Of a stretch of 61,541 bases of DNA, positions 1 to 12,256 are shown one piece after another (the first letter of the stretch is position 1; each line of letters begins with the position of its first letter). The translations under genes were made by a program, and so were the position numbers. The DNA comes from Myxococcus xanthus (GTDB lineage: Bacteria; Myxococcota; Myxococcia; Myxococcales; Myxococcaceae), in NCBI RefSeq assembly GCF_013116825.1, contig NZ_JABFNS010000040.1:1-61541 (forward strand), written 5' to 3'. The notes below the pieces were generated by a model that was not told the DNA's origin, searched no databases, and saw nothing but the letters and a program-made list of their open reading frames with translations.

Positions 1-78
1 GGGCAGGGCGGGCTGGCTGACGACACTCGTCTGGGCGAGCGCGAGGCTGGGGAGGAGCAGGAGGGCGAGCAGGCGCAT
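1..78 (-). CDS. Partial secreted protein, N-terminal signal peptide only
   Basis: Only the first 26 codons are present; the gene runs off the left edge. The ATG at 78 opens a classic signal peptide (Met-Arg, then a Leu/Ala-rich core ending Ala-Leu-Ala-Gln), so the product is exported. Its function cannot be told from this piece. It lies downstream of the PEGA-protein gene on the same strand, about 50 bases after that stop, so it may be the last gene of that cluster. No clear Shine-Dalgarno sequence precedes the ATG. Confidence 0.6.
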   Translation of the reverse strand, partial: MRLLALLLLPSLALAQTSVVSQPALP

Positions 79-126
79 ACGCCCCGGGACTCTAGGCGTC
101 AGCCGTCCCGGGACAAGCGCTCTGCG

Positions 127-1329
127 TTACCAGTCCTCGGTTCCGGACACACCGTCGAGCGGGTCGTCGCCGGGCTTGCTCTTCTTGTCCTGCGCCTTGC
201 CACGGCCGCCTCGGTCCTCGGACGACCAGTCTTCCATGCCCCCGCGGTTGTCCAGCGGGTCCCGGCTCTTGGTCACCTTCTCGCCGATGCTGTTCACCAG
301 GTGGTTCACCACCCGCTCCATCTCCTGCTTCAACTGGCCGAACTCGTCGCCCTGGACGGCCATGCGCCGCCCCGCCAGCCGCTGACCGGTGCGCGCGTCG
401 TAGTAGCCCAGCGTCAGGTCGGTGCCCTCGCCATTGGCGCGAAGGGTGCCCACCATGACCCGGTCCAGCCCCAGCGACTGCGCCATGGCCGCCACGCCAG
501 ACGCCTTCTCACCGGCGCGGTTCACCTCACCCGCCACCCGGTCCAACTGCGCGTCGAAGGCCTTGTACGCAGAGGTAGGCACCAGCTTGGCCGTGACTTC
601 GGCGTCGTCGGTGGCCACCTCCATGAACTGCCCGTACTGCCGGAAGCCCGGGCGCTCCACCCGCAGCAGGTGCTTGCCAATGGGCAGCGCGGGCAGCGTC
701 ACCGGCGTGTAGCCCACGACTTCGCCGTCCACGTACACGCGCGCGCCCGAGGGCCGCGAGTTCACCGTGGCGGTGCCGCGCAGCTGGGACGTGCGGCTGG
801 TGGCCACCTGCACGCGCAGGGCGAGGAACTCGCGCGAGAAGCGCTTGGGGGACAGCTCATGGGTGGGGGACAGCGCGATGAGGTCGATGAGCGCCAGCTT
901 CGCCTCCTCCACCTCGCCGCGCAGGTGCAGCACGGCGGCGTACAGCGCCAGCGCGTCACACAGCGGCGAGCACCCGCGCATGGCGCCCGCGGCCCCTTGA
1001 AGCTCCTTCAGGGTGGCGCGCACCTTGCGCTCCGCCTCCTCGTATTCCTTCTTGTCGAAGGCGGAGAGGCTCTCCGAGTACCCCTTGCGCCCACGCTCCA
1101 GGGATGCCTTGGCCTCCGGGTCCTCTGGCATGCCGAACAGCTCCTCCGACTTGCGGACCGTCATGCCGGCGAAGTTGGAGAGGGCGTCGTTCATGTAACC
1201 CTCCATCTGCACGCTGGACGCCTCGGAGGCCGGGTCCATGGGCACCAGAAGGGTGCTGACGCGGCGCGCCTGGGGCGGGGCCGCGAGGGTCAGCGCTGGG
1301 AGGAGGAGGAGGGCGAGGGCGGATTTCAT
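127..1329 (-). CDS. Exported PEGA-domain protein with paired C-terminal motifs
   Basis: This 400-residue protein begins with a signal peptide (MKSALALLLLPALTLA), which fixes the start at 1329 rather than at upstream in-frame codons. Residues 40-180 are helical and could form TPR-like repeats. Residues 185-240 form a PEGA domain (GTATVNSRPSGARVYVDGE onward, with the Gly-x-Thr-Pro turn). PEGA domains are small beta modules common in myxobacterial envelope proteins. The tail carries two copies of DPLDxxxGxEDW, at 357-368 and at the very C-terminus, 389-400. It follows a second PEGA gene on the same strand by 62 bases, suggesting an operon of paralogues. The ligand is unknown; an envelope structural or binding role is inferred. 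Confidence 0.85.
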   Translation of the reverse strand: MKSALALLLLPALTLAAPPQARRVSTLLVPMDPASEASSVQMEGYMNDALSNFAGMTVRKSEELFGMPEDPEAKASLERGRKGYSESLSAFDKKEYEEAERKVRATLKELQGAAGAMRGCSPLCDALALYAAVLHLRGEVEEAKLALIDLIALSPTHELSPKRFSREFLALRVQVATSRTSQLRGTATVNSRPSGARVYVDGEVVGYTPVTLPALPIGKHLLRVERPGFRQYGQFMEVATDDAEVTAKLVPTSAYKAFDAQLDRVAGEVNRAGEKASGVAAMAQSLGLDRVMVGTLRANGEGTDLTLGYYDARTGQRLAGRRMAVQGDEFGQLKQEMERVVNHLVNSIGEKVTKSRDPLDNRGGMEDWSSEDRGGRGKAQDKKSKPGDDPLDGVSGTEDW

Positions 1330-1391
1330 GGGGTGACCTTTGAAACAGGCGACGCGGGTGGCGGTCCGGGCATTCAACACGCGGCGCTGCC

Positions 1392-2858
1392 TCAGAACCC
1401 GACTCCACCAGAAACGGGGTTGAACGGGCGGCTCTTGTCCTGGGACGTCGCCACGTAGACGGCCCCGGCCGTCACCGCCGCCGCGCCGCCGACCACCGCC
1501 CAGAACCACGGGCGCTTGATGAGGGTGGAGAACGAATTGCTCTCCGCCACGCGGGGCGCCGCGACGCCGTTGACGAAGGCGCGCACCTGGTCCACCGCCG
1601 CGTCCGGGCCGTTCTTCTTCGCGCCCGGCGCCAGGGCAATCTCCACGCCGCGCAGCCGCGCGTTGGAGCGCAGGTCCCACGCCTGGAGCTCGGCCTGGAG
1701 GTGGCCCTTGTCCCCGCGAGCCACCGCCGCCAGCACCACGTAGCGGGCGTTGAGCCGCTCCCCAATGGCGCGTGCCTCGGGCGGCGGCGTGTCCCGCTCG
1801 AAGGCCTGTTCGGTGCTGGCGTGGACCGCCGCGTCACGCACGGCGGACAGGCCCGGGCTGGGCTCCAGCGTCGCCTTCACTTCGGTGCTCTTGGCGGACG
1901 CCACCTCTGTGTACTGAGAGAAGGCCGAGTAGCCGGGCAGGGACACCACCACCGGGTGCTGGCCCGCGGGCAACTCCACGCCCTTGAGCGGCGTGACGCC
2001 CAGCTCCTGCCCCCGCACGAGGACGCTGGCGCCCGCCGGCTTCGACTCCACCACCAGCGTGCCGGCCGGGCGCGCCTTCACCTCGGCGCGGGCCTGGTCG
2101 AAGGTCTTCAGCACGTCCTGCCCGAAGAGGGCGGCGTCGGGGGACGTGGACGGCTCCGCCACCACCGCGCGCTTGAACGCGTCCAGGGCTCCGGTGGCGT
2201 CGCCGTTGAGCATCCGCGAGGCGCCCAGGAACAGGTAGGCCTTGGCCAGCCGCTCCGGGCTCAGCTCCGCCGGGTGCTTCGTGTAGGCCTCCGCCGCCGC
2301 CAGGAACTTCGCCTCGGCGGACTCAGGGTCCAGGTTGTCGTAGTCGGTGCGCCCCTGCTCGAAGAGCGTGTCCGCGCGCGCCAGCGAGGCCGGCGGGGAC
2401 GGCGGGAAGGCTGCGCCCAGGTCCACCAGCGCCACGCCGCTCGCCTTGAGCCGGCTCAGCAGCTCATCCTCCAGCTTCACCGCGGCATCTTCCACCGCGG
2501 ACGTCCGAGCCACCGCGAAGAGCGCCACCGGCCCCGAGGCCGTCACCGCCGCGCTGGCCACCGAGGTCTCACCCGAGGCACCTGGCGCCGCCGCGGGCCT
2601 GGCCATGGCCGGAGCGTCCGGCGACACCAGCGGCGTGACGGCCGTCTCCTCGTCCTCGTACGGAGAGCCGAAAGCCCGGGGTTCGACGGATTCGTCGCCA
2701 TCCGCGTCGTCCGCCGAGGCCGCCTTGGTCGTCTTCACCGGCTGAGTGGTGGCGGGGGGCTTCTTGCTGGACTTCTTCTTCCGCGTGGACTGCCCATAGG
2801 CGGGAGAGGTGGCCAGCATGAACGCGAGGAGCAGGGAGGTTCGGCGGAACGTAGTCAC
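1392..2858 (-). CDS. Exported PEGA-domain protein with C-terminal membrane segment
   Basis: The likely start is the GTG at 2858, which opens a signal peptide (VTTFRRTSLLLAFMLATSPAYGQ); a TTG at 2894 would add an unlikely 12-residue extension. The 488-residue product has a Lys/Thr/Asp-rich linker after the signal. A helical TPR-like region containing a TLFEQGRTDYDN segment follows. Then comes a PEGA domain (GTLVVESKPAGASVLVRGQE with a GVTP turn). Near the C-terminus is a hydrophobic stretch (WFWAVVGGAAAVTAGAVYVA) that could anchor it. The domain order matches the downstream gene, so the two are probably tandem paralogues. Function unknown; location periplasmic or inner membrane. Confidence 0.8.
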   Translation of the reverse strand: MTTFRRTSLLLAFMLATSPAYGQSTRKKKSSKKPPATTQPVKTTKAASADDADGDESVEPRAFGSPYEDEETAVTPLVSPDAPAMARPAAAPGASGETSVASAAVTASGPVALFAVARTSAVEDAAVKLEDELLSRLKASGVALVDLGAAFPPSPPASLARADTLFEQGRTDYDNLDPESAEAKFLAAAEAYTKHPAELSPERLAKAYLFLGASRMLNGDATGALDAFKRAVVAEPSTSPDAALFGQDVLKTFDQARAEVKARPAGTLVVESKPAGASVLVRGQELGVTPLKGVELPAGQHPVVVSLPGYSAFSQYTEVASAKSTEVKATLEPSPGLSAVRDAAVHASTEQAFERDTPPPEARAIGERLNARYVVLAAVARGDKGHLQAELQAWDLRSNARLRGVEIALAPGAKKNGPDAAVDQVRAFVNGVAAPRVAESNSFSTLIKRPWFWAVVGGAAAVTAGAVYVATSQDKSRPFNPVSGGVGF

Positions 2859-2907
2859 GGCGCGAATGCTATCCGAGCCGGGGCTCCGTCTCAAAAGCCC
2901 TGCTGCG

Positions 2908-2939
2908 CGCGGGCCCCTCCGGGTTGGGAGGGACCCGCG
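2908..2939 (-). terminator. Hairpin downstream of parE
   Basis: CGCGGGcCCCTCC (2908-2920) pairs with GGAGGGaCCCGCG (2927-2939) with one mismatch and a 6-base loop. It starts 18 bases beyond the parE stop on the minus strand and precedes the PEGA gene. There is only a weak T run (CTTTTGAG) about 10 bases beyond the stem. It probably ends or attenuates the parC-parE transcript. Confidence 0.55.
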
Positions 2940-2957
2940 ACGGTGATTCCGTCCTGA

Positions 2958-4889
<1,932 letters not shown>

Positions 4890-4901
4890 GGCGTCCTCTG
4901 C

Positions 4902-7280
<2,379 letters not shown>

Positions 7281-7596
7281 GGTCGTCAATCCACAGGTGA
7301 GAACGCCCCGCACCCCGAACGCGGCGCGCGACCCGCGCACTCCTCACGTTGGGGGGCAGAGGTATGTAACAGGGCGCCGGGACTACCATGCCACCCTGAC
7401 ATTGGGAACGAATTCGGGGGGTTGCGCACTCTCCAACAGTGCCCACCTATACGTCTGTCCAGTCCTATTTGCTAGCAGAACCCCACCCCAACCCCGCGGA
7501 ATTCCGAGGTCGGGGGCCTCCTGGCTGGGGCATGGGGCGGGACGGTGGGTGCGGGTAGGACAGGACGGCTCGTCCCCCTGGCGGCAGGCATACGCC
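7281..7596. other. Intergenic region upstream of parC
   Basis: This 316-base gap separates parC from the next minus-strand gene. It should hold the parC promoter. A TATAGG-like -10 element is visible on the minus strand near 7450, but there is no convincing -35 partner. A perfect 14-base palindrome, ACGCCCTAGGGCGT (7592-7605), straddles the stop codon of the upstream secreted-protein gene. No coding frame with plausible composition was found here. Confidence 0.4.
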
Positions 7597-8262
7597 CTAG
7601 GGCGTCGCGTCGCGGGCCTTCCCCCACGAACCGTCCTTGAAGATGCGCACGCCCTTGCCGCTCCCGCTGCCAATCATCCCCGGAATGGTGGCCTGGAGTG
7701 GCTTGGCGCCGGGCGGCTGGTAGACGACGCGGGCCTTGCGCGCGGAGGGCAGGGCGGCGCTGGTGGCGTCCACCAGCAGGTAGATGGTTTCTCCGTCCAC
7801 GTGGAGCCGCTCGGGGTCCTGGCGGTGGTTGAACTCGGCCAGCAGCTCACCGTCATCCACGGAGGAGGCCTCGCTGCCGAGCAGGCGGACCTTCACCCGC
7901 AGCCAGCTCACGGGCGGGGCGCCTTCCTGCTTGGCGTAGTCGCGCACGCCCTGGATGACGACGGCGACGTCGGCGCCGTTGCCGGGCGCGTTCTTCGTCG
8001 CCAGGCGCAGGCCCGTCTGCTTGCTGTTGTCGGTGTCGAGCAGCAGCGTGGCGTTGGCGCAGCGGCTCTTGCACTCGTCGCCCCACGGCACCTTGTCGAA
8101 GCGCAGGCGCATGGCGAAGTCACTGCCTTGGGGGCCAATGACGGCGTTGACGATGACGGGACGCTCCCCATCCGGGGGCGCGGCATAGCGGAAGGTGGCG
8201 CGCTCCTTGGCGGCGAAGGCGGTGCCGGCGAGCAGGGTGCAAAGGAGCAGTGGGCGCTTCAC
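7597..8262 (-). CDS. Secreted protein of unknown function
   Basis: The GTG start at 8262 is preceded by GGGGAGG at a good distance and opens a signal peptide (MKRPLLLCTLLAGTAFAA), giving 221 residues. The mature part looks beta-rich. It contains a Cys pair in DECKSRCANATLLLDTDN followed by acidic and Lys-rich turns, which suggests a disulphide or a carbohydrate- or metal-binding jelly-roll fold, but no family is recognised. It is divergent from the MBL-fold hydrolase gene, sharing a 106-base intergenic region. A periplasmic or extracellular location is inferred from the signal peptide. Confidence 0.75.
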   Translation of the reverse strand: MKRPLLLCTLLAGTAFAAKERATFRYAAPPDGERPVIVNAVIGPQGSDFAMRLRFDKVPWGDECKSRCANATLLLDTDNSKQTGLRLATKNAPGNGADVAVVIQGVRDYAKQEGAPPVSWLRVKVRLLGSEASSVDDGELLAEFNHRQDPERLHVDGETIYLLVDATSAALPSARKARVVYQPPGAKPLQATIPGMIGSGSGKGVRIFKDGSWGKARDATP

Positions 8263-8368
8263 GTGGAGACCTCCCCAGGGGCAAAAAGGGCCTATTCAAG
8301 AGGGAAGGGGCCCGCCGCATCAAGTCCCGGACGTTAGAGTGGGGCTTTTCGACGAGGAGGATTTCGCG

Positions 8369-9025
8369 ATGCGTGAACCGTACGTGCGGCAGCTCAAGCT
8401 CGGGCCCATGGACAACTTCGTCTACCTGGTGGGCCCCCGGCACTCGGACGAAGTGGTGGTGGTGGACCCCGCGTGGGACGTGGAGGCCATCGAGCAGGCG
8501 GTGAAGCAGGACGGCAAGCGCGTGGTGGGCGCGTTCGTTTCGCACTGCCACTTCGACCACATCAACGGGCTGCCGGACCTGCTGTCGAAGTGGGACGTGC
8601 CGGTGTTCGCGCAGCGCGAAGAGGTCCAGTTCTCCCCGGAGCTGCGCGAACTGGGCGACGCGCTGCGGCCCCTGGGGCCGGGGGATGACGTGCGCGTCGG
8701 GCCTGAGACGTTCCAGGCGCTGCACACGCCCGGGCACACGCCGGGCTCGCATTGCCTGCTGGCCGGTGACGCGCTCGTGTCCGGGGACACCGTGTTCATC
8801 AACGGCTGCGGCCGGTGTGACATGAGCGGGGGCAACCCGGAGGCGATGTACCGCTCCCTGTCGCAGGTGCTGGCCAAGGTGCCCGATAGCGCGAAGCTGT
8901 TTCCGGGCCACGACTATGCGGACGTACCGGTGACCTCCATGGAGACGGTGCGGCGGAAGAACCCGTACTTCGCCTTCGACAACGTGGACGCCTTCGTCGC
9001 GTTCCGCATGCGGCCGCGCAAGTAG
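8369..9025 (+). CDS. Metallo-beta-lactamase-fold hydrolase (glyoxalase II-like)
   Basis: The ATG at 8369 has GAGGAGG eight bases upstream; longer frames starting earlier lack this. The 218-residue protein has the full binuclear metal set of the MBL fold: HCHFDH (59-64), His123 in PGHTPGS, Asp140 in SGDTVF and His181 in PGHDY. This layout matches hydroxyacylglutathione-hydrolase-like or persulfide-dioxygenase-like enzymes, but the short C-terminus lacks a glutathione-binding helical domain. The exact substrate is therefore open. Cytoplasmic; no signal peptide. Confidence 0.88.
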   Translation: MREPYVRQLKLGPMDNFVYLVGPRHSDEVVVVDPAWDVEAIEQAVKQDGKRVVGAFVSHCHFDHINGLPDLLSKWDVPVFAQREEVQFSPELRELGDALRPLGPGDDVRVGPETFQALHTPGHTPGSHCLLAGDALVSGDTVFINGCGRCDMSGGNPEAMYRSLSQVLAKVPDSAKLFPGHDYADVPVTSMETVRRKNPYFAFDNVDAFVAFRMRPRK

Positions 9026-9083
9026 TGGCCTGTGCCGCGCCGCCGGTGTCTGGCGGCCAACGGGGCCTCACACCGAGGACACG

Positions 9084-9112
9084 TTTACCCTGAGTGCGTG
9101 CCTGTCTATTGA
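9084..9112 (+). promoter_or_regulatory. Candidate sigma-70 promoter for the helical repeat protein
   Basis: TTTACC (9084-9089) and TATTGA (9107-9112) are separated by exactly 17 bases, about 75 bases upstream of the ATG at 9188. Both hexamers are imperfect. Support is position and spacing only. Confidence 0.35.
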
Positions 9113-9120
9113 ATCGCGCC

Positions 9121-9147
9121 CGGCAGGAGAGGGGGTTTCTCCTGCCG
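9121..9147 (+). terminator. Perfect 10-bp hairpin in the leader of the repeat-protein gene
   Basis: CGGCAGGAGA (9121-9130) pairs perfectly with TCTCCTGCCG (9138-9147) around a GGGGGTT loop. It lies after the candidate promoter and 40 bases before the ATG at 9188, and is followed by TGTTTCC rather than a T run. It could end transcription from the MBL gene or act as a leader structure of the next mRNA. Confidence 0.5.
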
Positions 9148-9187
9148 TGTTTCCTCGCAGTCCAGGCGTCGAGTCAGGAGCGTTCTC

Positions 9188-10468
9188 ATGTTTCAGGAGC
9201 AGCTTTCTCCCCAGTCGCAGCAGATGTTCGGTGAGTCGCTGAAGGAGCGGGTCGTCGAAGCCGTTCGCGAGCAGATTGTCTCCGCGATTGAGGACCGGCT
9301 CGGCCGCGAGGTGCGTGAGCGCGTGGGGGAGGCCATCCGCCACGCGATGTCCGAGCGCGGCGGTGGGATGCCGCAGGGGTATGGGATGATGCCCCTGGGC
9401 TACGGCATGCCGGAGCCGGAGCGCATCGCGGACGCGCTGTGTTCCCGCTTGTCGGAGACGCTGCGCGAGCGCATCGCCTCCGTGGTGCACGAACGCATCC
9501 GCGACGGCATCCGCGAGCGGCTGACCGAGTGCGTGCGCGCGGCGCTGATTGAGCAGTGGCAGATGTCCTCCCATGGCTTCGGCGCCCCGGATGCCGAGCG
9601 GCTGGCGGAGGCGGTGCGCACCCGGCTGCTGGAGTCCCTGCGCGAGCGCATCAACACCGCCGCGCATGACGGCGTGCGCGAGGCGCTGCGCGAGCGGCTG
9701 GCGGACACGCTGCGCTCCGTGATGTCGGAGCGCATGCCCGGCTTCAGCCCCCACGAAGCGGAGCGGCTGGCGGACGCCATTCGCGGGCGCCTGGCCGAGG
9801 CCCTCCACGAGGGGCTGGTGTACAGCCTGCGTGAGCGCGTGCGCGAGGCCCTGCGCGAGCGCCTGGCCGACGGGCTCCGCGGCGTCGTGACGCGCCAGTG
9901 GGGCGGCATGGCGGCCGGCTCGTTCGACCCCGAGCGCATCGCGATGGCCCTCCAGGACCGGCTGTCCGAGGGGCTCCGTGAGCGCATCAACTCGGCGGTC
10001 CGCGAGCGCGTCCGCGAGGTGCTGCGGGAGCGCATGGGCGAGATGCTGCGCGGCGCCATGGCCCGTCACCGGGGCATGATGGGGCAGGGCGGGATGATGC
10101 CGCAGGGCATGATGATGGGGCAGGGGATGCAGGACGTGGAGCGCCTGGCGGACGCCATCCGCACGCGGTTGGCGGACTCCCTGCGTGAGCGGCTCATGAG
10201 CAGCATGCGCTCGGAGCTGGACTCGGCGCTCCGCTCGCAGCTCCCCGAGGCCGTCCGGTCCGCGTTCGGTGAGGCGATGCGCGCCGGTCCGTCCATGATG
10301 CCGATGCAGCAGGGCGGCGGTTCCGTCGACCCCGAGCGCATCGCGAGCGCGGTGCGTGAGAGCGTGAGCGCCGACGTCCGCGAGCGCGTGGGCGAGATGG
10401 TCCGCGAGCGCGTGTCCGAGGTCGTCCGCAACGAGCTGTCCAACGGCGTGCACGCTCCGCAGGCGTGA
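9188..10468 (+). CDS. Arg/Glu-rich amphipathic-helix repeat protein, unknown function
   Basis: The 426-residue protein has no signal peptide. It consists of a shorter N-terminal copy, five full units beginning at 78, 137, 192, 249 and 318 (55-69 residues each), and a truncated unit from 383. Each unit starts E-R-[IL]-A-x-A-[ILV], contains RERI/RERV and LRERL-type heptads, and ends in a Met/Gly/Pro-rich spacer such as the run of Met-Met-Gly-Gln around 295-315. The helices are strongly amphipathic with Arg-Glu alternation. This recalls apolipoprotein- or coiled-coil-like proteins that lie on membranes or assemble as filaments. No known family was recognised. It has a probable own promoter and appears monocistronic. 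Confidence 0.85.
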   Translation: MFQEQLSPQSQQMFGESLKERVVEAVREQIVSAIEDRLGREVRERVGEAIRHAMSERGGGMPQGYGMMPLGYGMPEPERIADALCSRLSETLRERIASVVHERIRDGIRERLTECVRAALIEQWQMSSHGFGAPDAERLAEAVRTRLLESLRERINTAAHDGVREALRERLADTLRSVMSERMPGFSPHEAERLADAIRGRLAEALHEGLVYSLRERVREALRERLADGLRGVVTRQWGGMAAGSFDPERIAMALQDRLSEGLRERINSAVRERVREVLRERMGEMLRGAMARHRGMMGQGGMMPQGMMMGQGMQDVERLADAIRTRLADSLRERLMSSMRSELDSALRSQLPEAVRSAFGEAMRAGPSMMPMQQGGGSVDPERIASAVRESVSADVRERVGEMVRERVSEVVRNELSNGVHAPQA

Positions 10469-10562
10469 TGCGCCGCTTCCTCGGAGGCGCGGTGGTGAGG
10501 TCCGCCGCCCGCCTCCGGGGAAGCACTCTCCCCTCATTGGGCGACGGCGCTCAGTTGTGAGC

Positions 10563-10784
10563 TCATCCCTCCCTGGGTTGGGCCTTTCGCCATCGCGCGA
10601 AGACGGCCTTGACCTCTTCGGGTGAGACGGAGATGTACTGGGGCCAGAGGGCCCATCTCTTGTGCGGGTAGCCGAGCAGGTTGTTTAGCGTGTTGTTGAT
10701 GGCGTCCTTCTGTTTCGCTAGGTCGTCGCACGCGGGCCAGGATGCCAGGATGGCGGCGACCTCCGCTCGGTCGAGTCCGAACAC
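10563..10784 (-). CDS. Small hypothetical protein; true N-terminus uncertain
   Basis: The GTG at 10784 gives 73 residues (MFGLDRAEVAAILASWP onward) with several Trp and Lys/Arg near the C-terminus. The same frame stays open to 10877, and the extra residues (DDQIIQQCLRAAVEGPFF and so on) look like genuine protein leading into FGLDRAEV. That stretch has no ATG, GTG or TTG, only a CTG next to the upstream stop at 10878-10880. The gene is therefore probably about 104 codons with a lost or non-standard start. Function unknown; cytoplasmic. Confidence 0.5.
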   Translation of the reverse strand: MFGLDRAEVAAILASWPACDDLAKQKDAINNTLNNLLGYPHKRWALWPQYISVSPEEVKAVFARWRKAQPREG

Positions 10785-10907
10785 GGAGGGGAACGCCCTT
10801 TCGGAGAAGAACGGCCCCTCGACTGCGGCACGAAGACACTGCTGGATGATCTGATCATCGCGCGTCGTGCCTTGCAGTCAATGCGCGCTGCGAGAAGGTC
10901 GACGCGC

Positions 10908-11105
10908 TCAGGGCGCCCAGTACATCGGTCCACCGTTCCAAGTGGTTGTGATCTCCATCTGCGGCGTCGCGTTCCAGGGCGACGGCGTGGTGAAGCCGAG
11001 TCCGACGCCCGCGGGCTGGTCCGTGCATCCGGACGTGAGGAGGGCACCGGCCATCAGGACGGTCCAGGACAGCGAGCGGGGGGAAGGGTGTCGACGCAGC
11101 TGCAT
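10908..11105 (-). CDS. Small lipoprotein
   Basis: The ATG at 11105 is preceded by GAGGAGA. The 65-residue product has an Arg-rich N-terminus, a hydrophobic core and a lipobox LTSGC at residues 23-27, so it should be processed by signal peptidase II. The mature part is about 39 residues, rich in Thr, Pro and Trp, ending WNGGPMYWAP. It is 27 bases downstream of the VOC-domain gene on the same strand, so co-transcription is likely. No family recognised. Confidence 0.65.
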   Translation of the reverse strand: MQLRRHPSPRSLSWTVLMAGALLTSGCTDQPAGVGLGFTTPSPWNATPQMEITTTWNGGPMYWAP

Positions 11106-11132
11106 GTGGGGTTCTCCTCGAGGGGGGGCGCA

Positions 11133-12065
11133 TCACGGCGCCGTCGTGGACTTGGACGTTTCGAAGGGGTAGCGCTGGAGCGCGAGCACCGCGCCGCTCG
11201 GGTCGGCGATGAGCGCGAGCGAGCCGCCGCGTGCGTCCGGGCGCGGGGCCATCAACACGCGCCCACCCAGGGCCTGGGCCCGTGACGCGAGTGCCGCGGG
11301 GTCCTTCACGCGGACATAGGTGAGCCAGTTGGGGCGCGCGCCTTTCACCGGGTTGGCCAGCACGCCGCCTCGGGGATGCTGCCCCTGGGCGAGGACATAG
11401 TGCGGCCCGCCGCCGAGTGGCCGTTCGCGGACCTCGTAGCCCAGGAGTTCCTTGTAGAAGTCCGCCGCGGCGACGGGGTCCTGGGCCAGGTACTCCATCC
11501 ACAAGAACTGGCCCTCATCCGGCACGCCCGTGTCGGCCGGGTCTCCGGGCCGGGAGCGCACGAAGCCCACCGCCGCGCCCTGCGGGTCGGCGACCACCGC
11601 GGCCCGGCCGATGTTCCGCACATCGATGGGGCCGTCGAGCGCCTTGCCGCCGCGCGCGCTGACTTCGGTGACAGCGCGGTCCACGTCGGGCACGGAGAGG
11701 TAGCCGAGCCACAGCGCGCCTTCGCGTTTCTCGGCGGTGTTCGCCGGATGGACGATGCCGCCAATCCAGCGCCCCTGGGCGCGGATGAGGGAGTAGGGGC
11801 GGAGGCCGCCTCGGATGTCCACGAACTCCCATCCGAACAGGTCGCGATAGAAGCGCTTCGCGGCGGCGGGGTTGTCGGTGACGAGGTCGTGCCAGACGAA
11901 CTTGCCGTAGAGCGGTGTGGGCGACAGGGAGATGCCCTCGCGGGCAGCGCTGTCAGGCGTCGACGCGCACCCGGCCTGGGTGGCGACCGTGCCGCCCACG
12001 GCGCACACGCTGGTCAGCAGGAGCCCGCCGCGAAGCCACGCGCGCCACGTGCCAGGAAGGTTCAT
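11133..12065 (-). CDS. Exported two-domain VOC (glyoxalase-like) protein
   Basis: The ATG at 12065 follows a GAGGAGA Shine-Dalgarno and opens a hydrophobic signal ending TQAGCASTP, a weak lipobox because Gln sits at -3. The 310-residue product then has two consecutive VOC modules. The first starts near YGKFVWHDLVTDNPAAAKRFY and the second near GQFLWMEYLAQDPVAAADFY. Each has the typical FYxxLxGWE or FYKELLGYE helix. The arrangement resembles the mycobacterial CFP30B-type double-VOC proteins, which are cytoplasmic; here the protein is exported. Substrate unknown. Confidence 0.82.
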   Translation of the reverse strand: MNLPGTWRAWLRGGLLLTSVCAVGGTVATQAGCASTPDSAAREGISLSPTPLYGKFVWHDLVTDNPAAAKRFYRDLFGWEFVDIRGGLRPYSLIRAQGRWIGGIVHPANTAEKREGALWLGYLSVPDVDRAVTEVSARGGKALDGPIDVRNIGRAAVVADPQGAAVGFVRSRPGDPADTGVPDEGQFLWMEYLAQDPVAAADFYKELLGYEVRERPLGGGPHYVLAQGQHPRGGVLANPVKGARPNWLTYVRVKDPAALASRAQALGGRVLMAPRPDARGGSLALIADPSGAVLALQRYPFETSKSTTAP

Positions 12066-12256
12066 CGTCTCTCCTCGTGCCGCGTCCGGAGCCGCTCGCG
12101 GGCTGGATGGCCGGCGGGCTCGAAGGTGGACGGGACAGGACGGGCCGGAGGCTTCGATATGAGGCGGCGGCCTTCGCGCGACAACCCACGGGGGGCGTCC
12201 GTGCGACCGTGGGAGGGGCCGCTGTGTCCGGCGCGACGCCGCCCGGCCCCCGGACG

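Noticed and set aside
2858..2894. TTG start adding 12 residues to the second PEGA protein
   Set aside because: The extension is charged and would disrupt the signal peptide that starts at the GTG at 2858.
7592..7605. Palindrome ACGCCCTAGGGCGT as an operator
   Set aside because: It overlaps a stop codon, and short GC-rich palindromes are common here; no second copy was noticed.
10517..10533. GGGGA/TCCCC hairpin between the repeat protein and the next gene
   Set aside because: Only five base pairs and no T run; too weak to call a terminator in this base composition.
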